Shown here in pieces: positions 7,896 to 13,891 of a DNA stretch of 16,961 nt. Every line of letters begins with the position of its first letter. The first letter of the stretch is position 1. A program made the position numbers and the translations under genes. This DNA is from Baffinella frigidus. Its lineage: Eukaryota > Cryptophyceae > Cryptomonadales > Baffinellaceae. The stretch covers positions 138,274 to 155,234 of the forward strand of contig MU647110.1 of the NCBI GenBank assembly GCA_026770585.1, read 5' to 3'. The notes beneath the pieces are model-generated. The model made no database searches and had not been told where the DNA came from. It saw only the letters and a program-made list of their open reading frames with translations.

Positions 7896-8030
7896 ATGAA
7901 GCGTTCGTCGACCGGGGGCGGCGGCGATGGTGGGAAGAAGCAGAAGGGCGCGGACTTCGAGGGGGACTTCCCGAGAGGGAAGCCTTCGGCCTCGGACAGG
8001 GAGGACATGAAGATGAAGCCGCAGCACAAG
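7896..8030 (+). CDS. RRP5: Rrp5-like protein, exon 1 (N-terminus, FPRG motif)
   Basis: This exon encodes residues 1-45 of a protein recognised as Rrp5 (PDCD11 in animals), a nucleolar multi-S1-domain protein required for processing of both small- and large-subunit pre-rRNA. The first in-frame ATG after the upstream stop (7779) is at 7896 with A at -3. The peptide has a Gly/Lys-rich start followed by DFEGDFPRG; an FPRG motif near the N-terminus is characteristic of Rrp5 proteins. The exon ends at CACAAG|GTGAGG, a good donor, in phase 0. A damaged copy of its second half lies upstream at 5050-5161. The start codon is inferred, not proven; an in-frame GTG at 7830 is less likely. Confidence 0.78.
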
Positions 8031-8360
8031 GTGAGGGAATGGGGGAGCGCGTCTGAAGCAGCCAGGGATTCTCGTCGCTGCTCGTACCCGAAGCAGGGGG
8101 GATGTATTCATGTGGGAGGGATGCATGCCCCGAACAGGATTTTAGCGAAACACGGAGCTACTCTCTCTCCAGAGGAGAGCAGGATCCTGCGGGGCCCTCG
8201 TGAAAGTGGAGTCTGGAATCTCAGGTTGGGAAATTCAGGGCGTCGACGCGTCATCAACCCGTCTATTTCAGCATGCAGGAGCAACTCTCCCTCGTCGTAG
8301 CCCGGCAGCGAGGGCCCCTAGAGCGACGCCACACTCTTGACCGCCAATGCCTCTCGCCAG
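8031..8360 (+). other. RRP5: RRP5 intron 1
   Basis: This 330-bp intron has donor GTGAGG and acceptor TCGCCAG|GTGG. It is the only intron of the gene in this window without an obvious exon copy. Its first about 42 bp are duplicated upstream at 5118-5161. Nothing else was recognised in it. Confidence 0.65.
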
Positions 8361-8483
8361 GTGGTGCGCAAGAGCGAGGGAGAATCGTCGCTCTTCAAGA
8401 GCGAGGGCGCCCGTGAGAACCAGGAGGCAGCGGCCGCGGAGCTGGCCAAGGAGAAGAAGAAGATTCGCGGCAAGAACCTCAAG
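8361..8483 (+). CDS. RRP5: Rrp5-like protein, exon 2 (charged linker)
   Basis: Encodes residues 46-86, a charged, low-complexity segment with VVRKSEGESS, an Ala/Glu-rich stretch and the basic run KEKKKIRGKNLK. Rrp5 proteins commonly have a Lys-rich linker between the N-terminal FPRG motif and the first S1 domain, which suits nucleolar targeting and RNA contact (inference). Boundaries are CGCCAG|GTGGTG and CTCAAG|GTGCGC, both phase 0. Third codon positions are almost all G or C, as in the other exons. It is the least conserved exon, so its limits are less sure than those of exons 4 to 7. Confidence 0.65.
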
Positions 8484-8521
8484 GTGCGCTGCCAACAGCT
8501 CACCGCTGTGCGCCACTAGAA

Positions 8522-8713
8522 TCCGCAACGGCTTTTTTTCGGGTCTGGAACTTCGGATGTTCATTCCATAGGACCCTACGGTAGGATATCCCTAGGGACC
8601 TAGGGGTTTGATAGGGGGGTGAATAGATGGCTTGCGCACTCTACTGTGTGCATCCTGGGGAAAATCCCGTTCTTCAAACCCGGTTTTAAGCTTGCTACAG
8701 GTTGTTGGCGCCA
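8522..8713 (+). repeat. Segmental duplication in intron 2, copy 1
   Basis: Matches about 9038-9226 through TCCGCAACGGC, TTTTCGGGTCTGGAACT, GGGGTTTGATAG and GAATAGATGGCTTGCGCACT. The two copies begin about 516 bp apart, consistent with an ancestral tandem duplication spanning the rest of intron 2 and the start of exon 3. Confidence 0.85.
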
Positions 8714-8903
8714 GCGCACGTTGCAACACCCCAACCCCTCCCTAAACCCCAAAACCCAACCCCGCAGGTGAAGCACCCAGTGGAGAAGCAGACGGCTCTC
8801 ACCCCTACCCCAACACGCTACGCCCTCACCACGCCAGGGCATTCAAAACATCCACTTTTGACGTCTTTCAAGGGAAATGCCTTGAATTCTTATCTTAAGC
8901 CAA

Positions 8904-8966
8904 CCGCGACAGATCTGTCGCGGATAATCCGTCGTTCTCAATCCAACCGCGACAGATCTGTCGCGG
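8904..8966. repeat. Twin 20-bp perfect palindromes
   Basis: CCGCGACAGATCTGTCGCGG occurs at 8904-8923 and 8947-8966, identical and fully self-complementary, each followed by ATAATC. The start-to-start spacing is 43 bp, near four helical turns. It lies in intron 2. It may be a dimer-binding site or a foldback remnant; the role is unknown. Confidence 0.9.
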
Positions 8967-9004
8967 ATAATCTTGCGTGGGACCGCTAAACCGGGGACGT
9001 GCAG

Positions 9005-9040
9005 ACGACGACGGCGAAGCGGACGGCGCGCGCGAAGTCC
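9005..9040 (+). pseudogene. Partial copy of the 5' end of exon 3
   Basis: The 36 bases after GACGTGCAG match the first 36 bases of exon 3 with three substitutions, including A instead of G at the first exon base. The copy then breaks directly into the duplicated intron sequence GCAACGGCC. With only 36 bases and no donor it is unlikely to be an exon. Confidence 0.8.
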
Positions 9041-9226
9041 GCAACGGCCTTTTTCGGGTCTGGAACTCCGGATGTTCAGTCCATAGGACCCTACGGTAGG
9101 ACATCGCTAGAGACCTAGGGGTTTGATAGAGGGGTGAATAGATGGCTTGCGCACTTTAAAGTGTGCATGCTGGGGGAAATTCCGTTCTTCGAAACCCGGT
9201 TTTAAGCTTGCCACAGGTTGTTGCTG
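9038..9226 (+). repeat. Segmental duplication in intron 2, copy 2
   Basis: Second copy of 8522-8713. Differences include GGATATCCCTAGGG against GGACATCGCTAGAG and CTCTACTGTG against CTTTAAAGTG. It leads into the genuine exon 3 acceptor. Confidence 0.85.
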
Positions 9227-9269
9227 GCAACACCCGCACCCCACCCTAAACCCCACACCCGGCGTGCAG

Positions 9270-9413
9270 GCGACGACAGCGAAGCGGACGGCGCGCGCGA
9301 AATCCGACGCGAAGCTCACGCGCGGGGGGGAGGAGACGGAGGACCTCGGCGACGCGTGGAGCGAGCGGGAGATGAAGCTGCCCAAGGTCGTGGAGCCGCT
9401 GCGCTTCAAGAAG
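9270..9413 (+). CDS. RRP5: Rrp5-like protein, exon 3 (basic region to start of S1-1)
   Basis: Encodes residues 87-134: a Lys/Arg-rich start (ATTAKRTARAKSDAK), an acidic patch (EETEDLGDAW), then PKVVEPLRFKK. The E-x-L-x-F-K-x phrase immediately before the first S1 domain is typical of Rrp5 proteins. The acceptor is GCAG|GCG and the donor AAG|GTTCTA, which is a weak donor that runs straight into CCCTCAACC telomere-like repeats. Copies of the last 18 bases plus junction recur in the intron at 9636-9653 and 9748-9765, so donor choice is not certain, but only this exon gives a continuous frame into exon 4. Confidence 0.78.
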
Positions 9414-9635
9414 GTTCTAAACCCTCAACCCTCAACCCTCAACCCTCAACCCGAAACCCTAAACCCCAAACCCTAAACCCCGCTCGCGCCCGGGAGCGCT
9501 TCCTGAGTTACTCTCGTCTGCACCCCGAACCCTAAAAGCTAAAGCCCTAAACCCTGAAACCCAAACCCAAACATAAATCCAAACCCCTATCCCTAACGCG
9601 TTACTCTGGTCTCCTCGAAAGTCGTAAAACCGAAA

Positions 9636-9653
9636 CCGCTGCGCTTCAAAAAG
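9636..9653 (+). pseudogene. Copy of exon 3 3' end with splice junction
   Basis: CCGCTGCGCTTCAAAAAG followed by GTTCTA repeats the last 18 bases of exon 3 and its donor with one substitution. It is preceded by unrelated sequence, so it is an isolated exon edge. Confidence 0.8.
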
Positions 9654-9747
9654 GTTCTACACCCTGAATCCTGAACCCTCAACCCTCAACCCTAAACCCT
9701 AAACCCTAAACCCTAAACCCCAAACCCTAACCCCCCCGATGTTTGTC

Positions 9748-9765
9748 GAGCTGCGCTTCAAGAAG
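9748..9765 (+). pseudogene. Second copy of exon 3 3' end with splice junction
   Basis: GAGCTGCGCTTCAAGAAG followed by GTCTGC again repeats the exon 3 edge. The flanks are telomere-like repeats on both sides. Confidence 0.75.
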
Positions 9766-10280
9766 GTCTGCGGCATACACCCAAAACCCTGGACCCTGAA
9801 TGCTAAACCCTGAACCCTGGACCCTGATTCCTGATTCCTGAACCCTACACCCTGAACCCTGAACCCTGAACCCTGAACCCTGAACCCTGAACCCTGATTC
9901 CTGATTCCTGAACCCTACACCCTGAACCCTGAACCCTGAACCCTGATTCCTGATTCCTGAACCCTACACCCTGCACCCTGAACCCTGAACCCTGAACCCC
10001 AAACCCCAAACCCCTAACCCCGCTCGCGCTCGGGAGCGTTTCCCGAGACTCTCATCCGAACCTCAACCCCTAAAAGCTAGACTCTCATCTGAACCCCAAC
10101 CCCTAAAAGCCCGAGACTCTCATCCGAACCTCGACCCCTAAAAGCTAAACCCTAAACCACAAAATCAACCCCCAAACCTAAACCCAAGCCCCTATCCCTA
10201 ATGTGTTACTCTGGTCTTCTCGAAACTCTTCAACCTGAAGACTATGAAGCGTATCCCTGAAGCGTGAAGACCCTCTGAAG

Positions 10281-10306
10281 GTGAACCACGGGATGCTGCT
10301 GCTGGG
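10281..10306 (+). pseudogene. Copy a of exon 4 start
   Basis: GTGAACCACGGGATGCTGCT continuing to CTGGG matches the first 26 bases of exon 4 with two substitutions, preceded by CTGAAG rather than CTGCAG. It breaks into TCAGAGTTTGACC repeats. Confidence 0.75.
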
Positions 10307-10418
10307 GTCAGAGTTTGACCAGTTCAGCTCTGACCCAGAGTTTGACCGGTTCAGGGACCTGAGCGACCAACCCTCTGCTAAACCCTCAACCCTCAACTAA
10401 ACCCTCAACGCTCTGCAG

Positions 10419-10444
10419 GTGAACGAGGGGATGCTGCTGCTGGG
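10419..10444 (+). pseudogene. Copy b of exon 4 start
   Basis: The first 26 bases of exon 4, exact, with an AG acceptor (CTCTGCAG) like the true one. It breaks into the 21-bp tandem repeat at 10445. Confidence 0.8.
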
Positions 10445-10507
10445 GGTCAAACTCTGACCCAGAGTGGTCAAACTCTGACCCAGAGTGGTCAAACTCTGAC
10501 CTAGAGT
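10445..10507 (+). repeat. 21-bp tandem repeat, three copies
   Basis: GGTCAAACTCTGACCCAGAG plus T, at 10445, 10466 and 10487. The unit is partly self-complementary (GGTCA...TGACC), and the last copy pairs with the following AGAGTTTGACC, so the block can fold. Confidence 0.9.
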
Positions 10508-10620
10508 TTGACCGGTTCAGGGACCCGCAACCCTGTACCGCGAACCCTCAACGCTCCCTGAGCGAACCCTGAGCGCCCACCCCTCTGCTAAGTGGCGAGT
10601 GTTTTTTAAAGGATTCCTTA

Positions 10621-10670
10621 TAGGTCCTAGGTAGGTCCTAGAGCCCTACGGTAGGGCGTATGAGCCTACT
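10621..10670 (+). repeat. CCTACGGTAGG dispersed element, copy 3
   Basis: TAGGTCCTAGGTAGGTCCTA then GAGCCCTACGGTAGGGCG and TATGAGCCTACT, in intron 3. Same orientation as 926-978. It sits between exon 4 copies b and c. Confidence 0.8.
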
Positions 10671-10709
10671 AAACCCTCAACCCTGAACTAAACCCGCAAC
10701 CCGCTGCAG

Positions 10710-10760
10710 GTGAACGAGGGGATGCTGCTGCTGGGCGTGGTGAAGGAGGTGCGGGAGGCG
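10710..10760 (+). pseudogene. Copy c of exon 4, first 51 bases
   Basis: Identical to the first 51 bases of exon 4 (17 codons, VNEGMLLLGVVKEVREA), with the same CCGCTGCAG acceptor upstream. It ends GGCG|GTTACA, so a GT follows in phase 0. It could be mistaken for an exon by a splice-site model, but joining it on would give a truncated S1 domain. Confidence 0.85.
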
Positions 10761-10812
10761 GTTACACCGAAACCTCTGAAGCTTACCCCTGAACCGTGAA
10801 GACCCTATGAAG

Positions 10813-10838
10813 GTGTATCACGGGATGCTGCTGTTGGG
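10813..10838 (+). pseudogene. Copy d of exon 4 start
   Basis: GTGTATCACGGGATGCTGCT then GTTGGG, a more diverged version of copy a, again breaking into CCAAACTCTGACC. Copies a and d share the ATCACGGGATG / ACCACGGGATG change, so d was probably copied from a. Confidence 0.7.
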
Positions 10839-10956
10839 GGCCAAACTCTGACCCGCAACCCTGAACCGTGAACCCTGAGTGCTCCCTGAGCGAACCCTGA
10901 GCGCCTAACCCTCTGCTAAACCCTAAACCCTCAACTAAACCCGCAACCCGCTGCAG

Positions 10957-11061
10957 GTGAACGAGGGGATGCTGCTGCTGGGCGTGGTGAAGGAGGTGCG
11001 GGAGGCGGAGGCGCTCATCTCGCTCCCGAACAACCTCTCAGGCTGGGTCGAGGTGGACCAG
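10957..11061 (+). CDS. RRP5: Rrp5-like protein, exon 4 (core of first S1 domain)
   Basis: Encodes residues 135-169, the first strands of S1 domain 1: NEGMLLLGVVKEV, then AEALISLPNNLSGWVEVDQ. G-M-x-x-L-G-V-V-x-E-V followed by I-S-L-P-N-x-L-x-G-x-V is the Rrp5 S1-1 signature and is the strongest identification in the window. Boundaries are CTGCAG|GTGAAC and GACCAG|GTGCCT, phase 0. This is the only full-length copy; six or more partial copies lie in the flanking introns (a to d before it, f and g after it). The donor GTGCCT is weak and is the start of a 32-bp tandem repeat. Confidence 0.88.
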
Positions 11062-11157
11062 GTGCCTTAACCGAAAACCCTACAAGGCTTTAAGTGCCTT
11101 GACCGAAAAACCTACAAGGCTTTAAGTGCCTTAACCGAAAACCCTACAAGGCTTTAA
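11062..11157 (+). repeat. 32-bp tandem repeat starting at the exon 4 donor
   Basis: GTGCCTTAACCGAAAACCCT then ACAAGGCTTTAA, copies starting at 11062, 11094 and 11126. The first base of the array is the first base of the intron. The same sequence follows exon 4 copy f at 11402 and a short VDQ-like edge at 11784. Confidence 0.9.
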
Positions 11158-11163
11158 GAGCGG

Positions 11164-11251
11164 TGGTACTCGCCTCGGAATCGAACCCAGGGCTCATACA
11201 GGGCTCTTCACCTGACGACCGGCGCCTTACCAAGTAGGCCGCCGTCGTGTA
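11164..11251 (-). ncRNA. tRNA-like sequence with Pol III A and B boxes (SINE head or tRNA pseudogene)
   Basis: Read on the minus strand, CGGCCTACTTGG (11241-11230) fits the A box and GGTTCGATTCC (11187-11177) is a perfect B box, 42 bp apart. A T-arm CTGGG/CCGAG, D-loop TTGGTAA and partly paired ends (TACACGA with GCGAGTA, 5 of 7) followed by CCA give tRNA shape. The anticodon arm does not fold cleanly and contains a repeated GAGCCC, so no isotype is assigned. TTTT occurs at 11141-11138 downstream on the minus strand. A tRNA-derived SINE or decayed tRNA gene fits better than an active tRNA. Confidence 0.6.
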
Positions 11252-11332
11252 CCAAAAGGGGTGCACTTATCCAGGAGGATAAGGACCTGGTATAGGAGGA
11301 GGTTGGGTGGTCGTGTCCGCTTCCACCCTCAG

Positions 11333-11401
11333 GAGGTGCGGGAAGCGGAGGCGCTCATCTCCCTCCCGCACAACCTCTCGGGCTGGGTTGAGGTGGACCA
11401 G
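11333..11401 (+). pseudogene. Copy f of exon 4, last 69 bases, in frame with splice sites
   Basis: It matches the last 69 bases of exon 4 with five differences, four of them synonymous (GAG/GAA, TCG/TCC, TCA/TCG, GTC/GTT) and one Asn to His. It is preceded by CACCCTCAG and followed by GTGCCT, so an AG acceptor and GT donor frame 23 open codons in phase 0. It could be an alternative exon encoding the second half of the S1-1 core, but using it with or instead of exon 4 would disturb the domain. Called a pseudo-exon with reserve. Confidence 0.6.
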
Positions 11402-11960
11402 GTGCCTTAACCGAAAACCCTACAAGGCTTTAACCGGGAAACCGCTGTTGGTGAAGGCCTTAACCGGAAAACCCAGGTGCCTTAACCGAAAATCCTGCAA
11501 GGCGGTAACTGGGAAACCGCTGTTGGTGAAGGCCTTAACCGGAAAACCGCTGCGTGCATTTGCTCTTGATTGCCTCGAAGCGGAGGCGCTCATCTCGCTC
11601 CCGAACAACCTCTCAGGCTGGATTGAGGTGGACCAGGTGAAAACTTTTTGACCCGACAAGAAAAATCCTGCGCCCTAAACCCTAAATGATAAATAAACCC
11701 TGTAAGATAAAGAACCCTACTCTGTTAACCGGTTAAGGCCTTGGCCGGATGCCCGCCCGGTTCATTGGGTTGTGGTAGATCAGGTGCCTTAACCGAAAAC
11801 CCTACACGGCTTTGACCGGGAAACCGCTGTTGGTGAAGGCCTTAACCGGGAGACCGCTCGGTGCATTTGCTCTTGATTGCCTTCCCACCAGATGGACCAG
11901 GTGAAAAACTTTTTGACCCGACAAGAAAACTCCTGCGCCCTATAACCCCTATATGATAAA
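11402..11960 (+). repeat. Duplicated intron 4 block downstream of exon 4 copies
   Basis: The run GTGCCTTAACCG, GGGAAACCGCTGTTGGTGAA, GTGCATTTGCTCTTGATTGC occurs at 11402-11572 and again at 11784-11881. The run GACCAGGTGAAAA...TTTTTGACCCGACAAGAAAA occurs at 11631-11669 and about 11894-11928. Each copy is tied to a remnant of the exon 4 GACCAG|GTG edge. Confidence 0.8.
11577..11636 (+). pseudogene. Copy g of exon 4, last 60 bases
   Basis: It matches exon 4 from GCGGAGGCGCTCATC to GACCAG with one altered codon, GTC to ATT (Val to Ile). It is followed by GTGAAA, a better donor than that of the intact exon. The left edge GCCTCGAAG has no AG immediately before a matching in-frame position, so use as an exon is doubtful. 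Confidence 0.7.
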
Positions 11961-11982
11961 GAACCCCACTCTGTGAACCGGT

Positions 11983-12066
11983 TAAGGCCTTGACCGGATG
12001 ACCGCCGGTTAAGGTCTTGACCGGATGACATTTCAAGGATAAGGCCTTGACCGGATGACATTTCCT
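11983..12066 (+). repeat. Tandem AAGGCCTTGACCGGATGAC repeat
   Basis: Three imperfect copies of AAGGYCTTGACCGGATGAC, the last two ending with ATTTC. They continue the CGGTTAAGGCCTTG theme found in the preceding duplicated block. Confidence 0.75.
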
Positions 12067-12397
12067 TTTGATTGGTCCGACCGGAGACGGCCTGAGTGTC
12101 GTAAGATGGATTGGGTTTCACGTGGAATCGCGGGATCCCAGATTCCGAGGGGGGGATACATTCTAGCTCTGCCGGAGCTTCATTCTGGCTCGTCCTCAAG
12201 GCTTTCCATACGCCCTTTTGTACTGAACTTTCTGCTCTTAAATCGTGGATTGCCTCTCCACCAGGTGGACCAGGTGTGTTCCACGTCTCTAATAACCTCT
12301 AATAACCGCTAACAACCGGGAAATCGGTTCAGAACCGGGGAATCGTAACCGGGAAACCGCTCGGTTTATTTGGCGCTCATCTCTGGTCGAGGGAGAT

Positions 12398-12453
12398 ATC
12401 ATCATAGGTGCGTGCCTGAACTGGTCGACATCATCATAGGTGCGTGCCTGAAC
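12398..12453 (+). repeat. 24-bp direct repeat, 32-bp spacing
   Basis: ATCATCATAGGTGCGTGCCT then GAAC occurs at 12398-12421 and 12430-12453, identical in both. No coding sense. Confidence 0.85.
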
Positions 12454-12673
12454 ATAGCTCTGCGTGAGTAAAAAAATCAGGGCTCTCCATAAAAAAAAAT
12501 TAGCCGCTCTTTTGTTCTGGCGTTTCTGCTCTACATGTGTTTTATGGCGAACCCAGTTTTACTCAGGCAGAGCTAGTTCACCTGGAAACCGCTCGGTTTA
12601 TATGTGCTGTTCATCGTTCCGAGCCGATACGCCTACCTGCAGAATGATTCTGGGAATTGAGCGCGTGTGGGCT

Positions 12674-12736
12674 GTAAGATGGATCGGGTTTCGTGTAAGA
12701 TGGATCGGGTTTAGTGTAAGATGGATCGGGTGTCAC
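12674..12736 (+). repeat. 21-bp tandem repeat, three copies
   Basis: GTAAGATGGATCGGGTTTCG plus T, starting at 12674, 12695 and 12716. A related GTAAGATGGATTGGGTTTCA lies at about 12101-12120. Each unit starts with GTAAG, a donor-like sequence. Confidence 0.85.
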
Positions 12737-12768
12737 GCGCACTCGTGGGATGCTAGCGCGGATACATG

Positions 12769-13150
12769 TTCATAGGCTAACGGCCTGAAAATGGGGTAGT
12801 TAGGCCTACGGGATTGCCTAGAACCTCCTACCGTAGGCCGAAACTTTTTGATCCTGGGATCCCTCGGCCACGCAAGAGTGTAGAGCTGACTGGCTTACAG
12901 GAGAAACAGTCAGATCTGACTATTTTTTAAGTTCATAAGTGGACATTCTCCCCAGAGAACAATCGAAATTTCGGAAAGTTGGTACAAATTCCGTGTGGAC
13001 TGACTTGTTTTCCAAGGCCAGCCCTACACTCTTGCGTGGTGTTGATGCGATCCAAAGGATCCCAGGATCAAAAAGTCTCGGCCTACGGTAGGAGGTCCTA
13101 GGCAATCCCGTAGGCCTAACTACCCCGTTTTCAGGCCGTTAGCCTATGAA
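12769..13150. mobile_element. Foldback element of family A with 94-bp arms, filled copy
   Basis: Arms 12769-12862 and 13057-13150 are equal in length and match at 91 of 94 positions. They start TTCATAGGCTAACGGCCTGA and include the same AATGGGGTAGTTAGGCCTAC and CCTACCGTAGGCC as 5171-5296. Between the arms sits a separate inverted-repeat element (12868-13039). Confidence 0.9.
12868..13039. mobile_element. 172-bp MITE-like element nested in the foldback centre
   Basis: CCACGCAAGAGTGTAG (12868-12883) and its exact complement (13024-13039) are the ends. The similarity continues imperfectly inward (AGCTGACTGG against GGCTGGCCTTGG). No open frame and no clear target-site duplication. It is absent from the related element at 5171-5296. 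Confidence 0.75.
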
Positions 13151-13340
13151 TGTTGATGAGATCCAAGGGGATCTCTGAGTGTTGGTGAGATCAACGGGAT
13201 CTCTGACGCGACACGAAAAAACATCTCTGTTTCGACACCAACAGGGACCCCCCTGTTTCCTCTCAGGTCAGCGATCTAAACCCTAAACTCCAAATCCAAA
13301 ACCCCAACCCCCACACCCTAAAACCTAAACCCTGAACCAG

Positions 13341-13436
13341 GTGAGCGACGAGCTGGAGAACCTGATCGAGGAGTCGCTCGAGGACGAGGATGCCGAGCCG
13401 CCCGCCCTCTCGGACTTCCTCTGGGTTGGCCTCTCG
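13341..13436 (+). CDS. RRP5: Rrp5-like protein, exon 5 (acidic insert of first S1 domain)
   Basis: Encodes residues 170-201: VSDELENLIEESLEDED, then PPALSDFLWVGLS. In Rrp5 proteins the first S1 domain carries an acidic insertion followed by L-x-D-x-F-x-V-G-x, which this reproduces. Boundaries are AACCAG|GTGAGC and CTCTCG|GTAACA, phase 0. The donor is weak. Four further copies of the exon edge plus donor lie downstream in intron 5, two with the stronger GTGAGA. A second, interrupted copy of most of the exon is at 13593-13781. Confidence 0.85.
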
Positions 13437-13592
13437 GTAACAAACCACCCTCTCCGTTTGCGTCGCCCCGCGCCCCGCCGGCAGCCTGGTGTATGTTCCG
13501 GACGCCCCAGCGCCGAGCCGCCAGCCTGGTGTATGTTCCGGACGCCCCCCCTCCCCCCCCCTTCTGATAATCCGACCCCTGTTGTATGTTAT

Positions 13593-13781
13593 AACCTGAT
13601 CGAGGAGTCGCTCGAGGACGAGGATGCCGAGCCACCAAGTTGGTGAGCCCAAATAGCCTGAGATAGAGATACAGGTTACGAGTCCCGCATCGCTTAAGAG
13701 GCGAGTAGGCTCATACGTCCTACAGTAGGGCCCTAGGACGCGGCGCCCGCCCTCTCCGACTTCCTCTGGGTTGGCCTCTCG
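13593..13781 (+). pseudogene. Copy of exon 5 interrupted by a 108-bp insertion
   Basis: 13593-13635 repeats the middle of exon 5 (AACCTGATCGAGGAGTCGCT onward) with one difference near its end, and 13744-13781 repeats the rest (GCCCTCTCCGACTTCCTCTG, then GGCCTCTCG) followed by the same GTAACAAA donor. The 108 bp between begin with TTGGTGAGCCCAAATAGCCT and end with a reversed CCTACGGTAGG-type module. The copy cannot encode the exon. Confidence 0.85.
13701..13739 (-). repeat. CCTACGGTAGG dispersed element, copy 4
   Basis: GCGAGTAGGCTCATACGTCC then TACAGTAGGGCCCTAGGAC, with one base change breaking the CCTACGGTAGG palindrome. It forms the right part of the sequence that splits the exon 5 copy. 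Confidence 0.8.
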
Positions 13782-13847
13782 GTAACAAATCACCCCTGCC
13801 TGGACCCGAAACCCGAATGAACCGTAAACCGTAAGCCGTAGCCTAGA

Positions 13848-13891
13848 GCCTCTCGGTGAGAAATCACCCTCTCGGTTAACGAGGCCTCTCG
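13848..13891 (+). pseudogene. Two copies of the exon 5 3' edge
   Basis: GCCTCTCG|GTGAGAAAT occurs at 13848-13855 and 13884-13891, each with GTGAGA immediately after. The match is short (about 8 exonic bases plus GT..AAAT), but position and the shared CACCCTCTCGG phrase support duplication of this junction. Confidence 0.6.

Larger units (their letters stand above)
8484..9269 (+). other. RRP5: RRP5 intron 2
   Basis: 786 bp, donor GTGCGC, acceptor GGCGTGCAG|GCG. About 190 bp is present twice (about 8522-8713 and 9038-9226), each copy containing CATAGGACCCTACGGTAGGA and GGTTTTAAGCTTGC. The duplication carried along the first 36 bases of exon 3 (9005-9040). Confidence 0.6.
9414..10020 (+). repeat. 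Telomere-like C-strand arrays in intron 3
   Basis: Tandem CCCTAAA, CCCTCAA, CCCTGAA and CCCTGATT variants with the C-rich strand on the coding strand. Homogeneous CCCTGAA and CCTGATT runs lie at about 9790-10000. Short non-repeat islands hold the exon 3 end copies. Confidence 0.85.
9414..10956 (+). other. RRP5: RRP5 intron 3
   Basis: 1543 bp. It is made of CCCTAAA/CCCTGAA/CCCTCAA arrays, two partial copies of the exon 3 end, four partial copies of the exon 4 start and short tandem repeats. A segment from CTCGCGCCCGGGAGCG to CCTATCCCTAA (about 9482-9596) recurs at about 10022-10202, so the intron also grew by internal duplication. Confidence 0.7.
11062..13340 (+). other. RRP5: RRP5 intron 4
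   Basis: 2279 bp, the largest intron. It contains a 32-bp tandem repeat at the donor, an antisense tRNA-like sequence, two long exon 4 copies, a further duplicated block, short tandem repeats, a nested foldback element and telomere-like CCCTAAA repeats before the acceptor CCTGAACCAG|GTG. Both ends read CCAG|GTG. Confidence 0.7.

Noticed and set aside
9147-9535. Peptides with repeated TLNPQP/TLNPKP
   Set aside because: They are conceptual translations of CCCTAAA/CCCTCAA arrays past the exon 3 donor, not protein.
11164-11251. Functional tRNA gene
   Set aside because: Acceptor pairing is incomplete, the anticodon arm does not fold and no isotype can be assigned; A and B boxes are better explained by a SINE or pseudogene.
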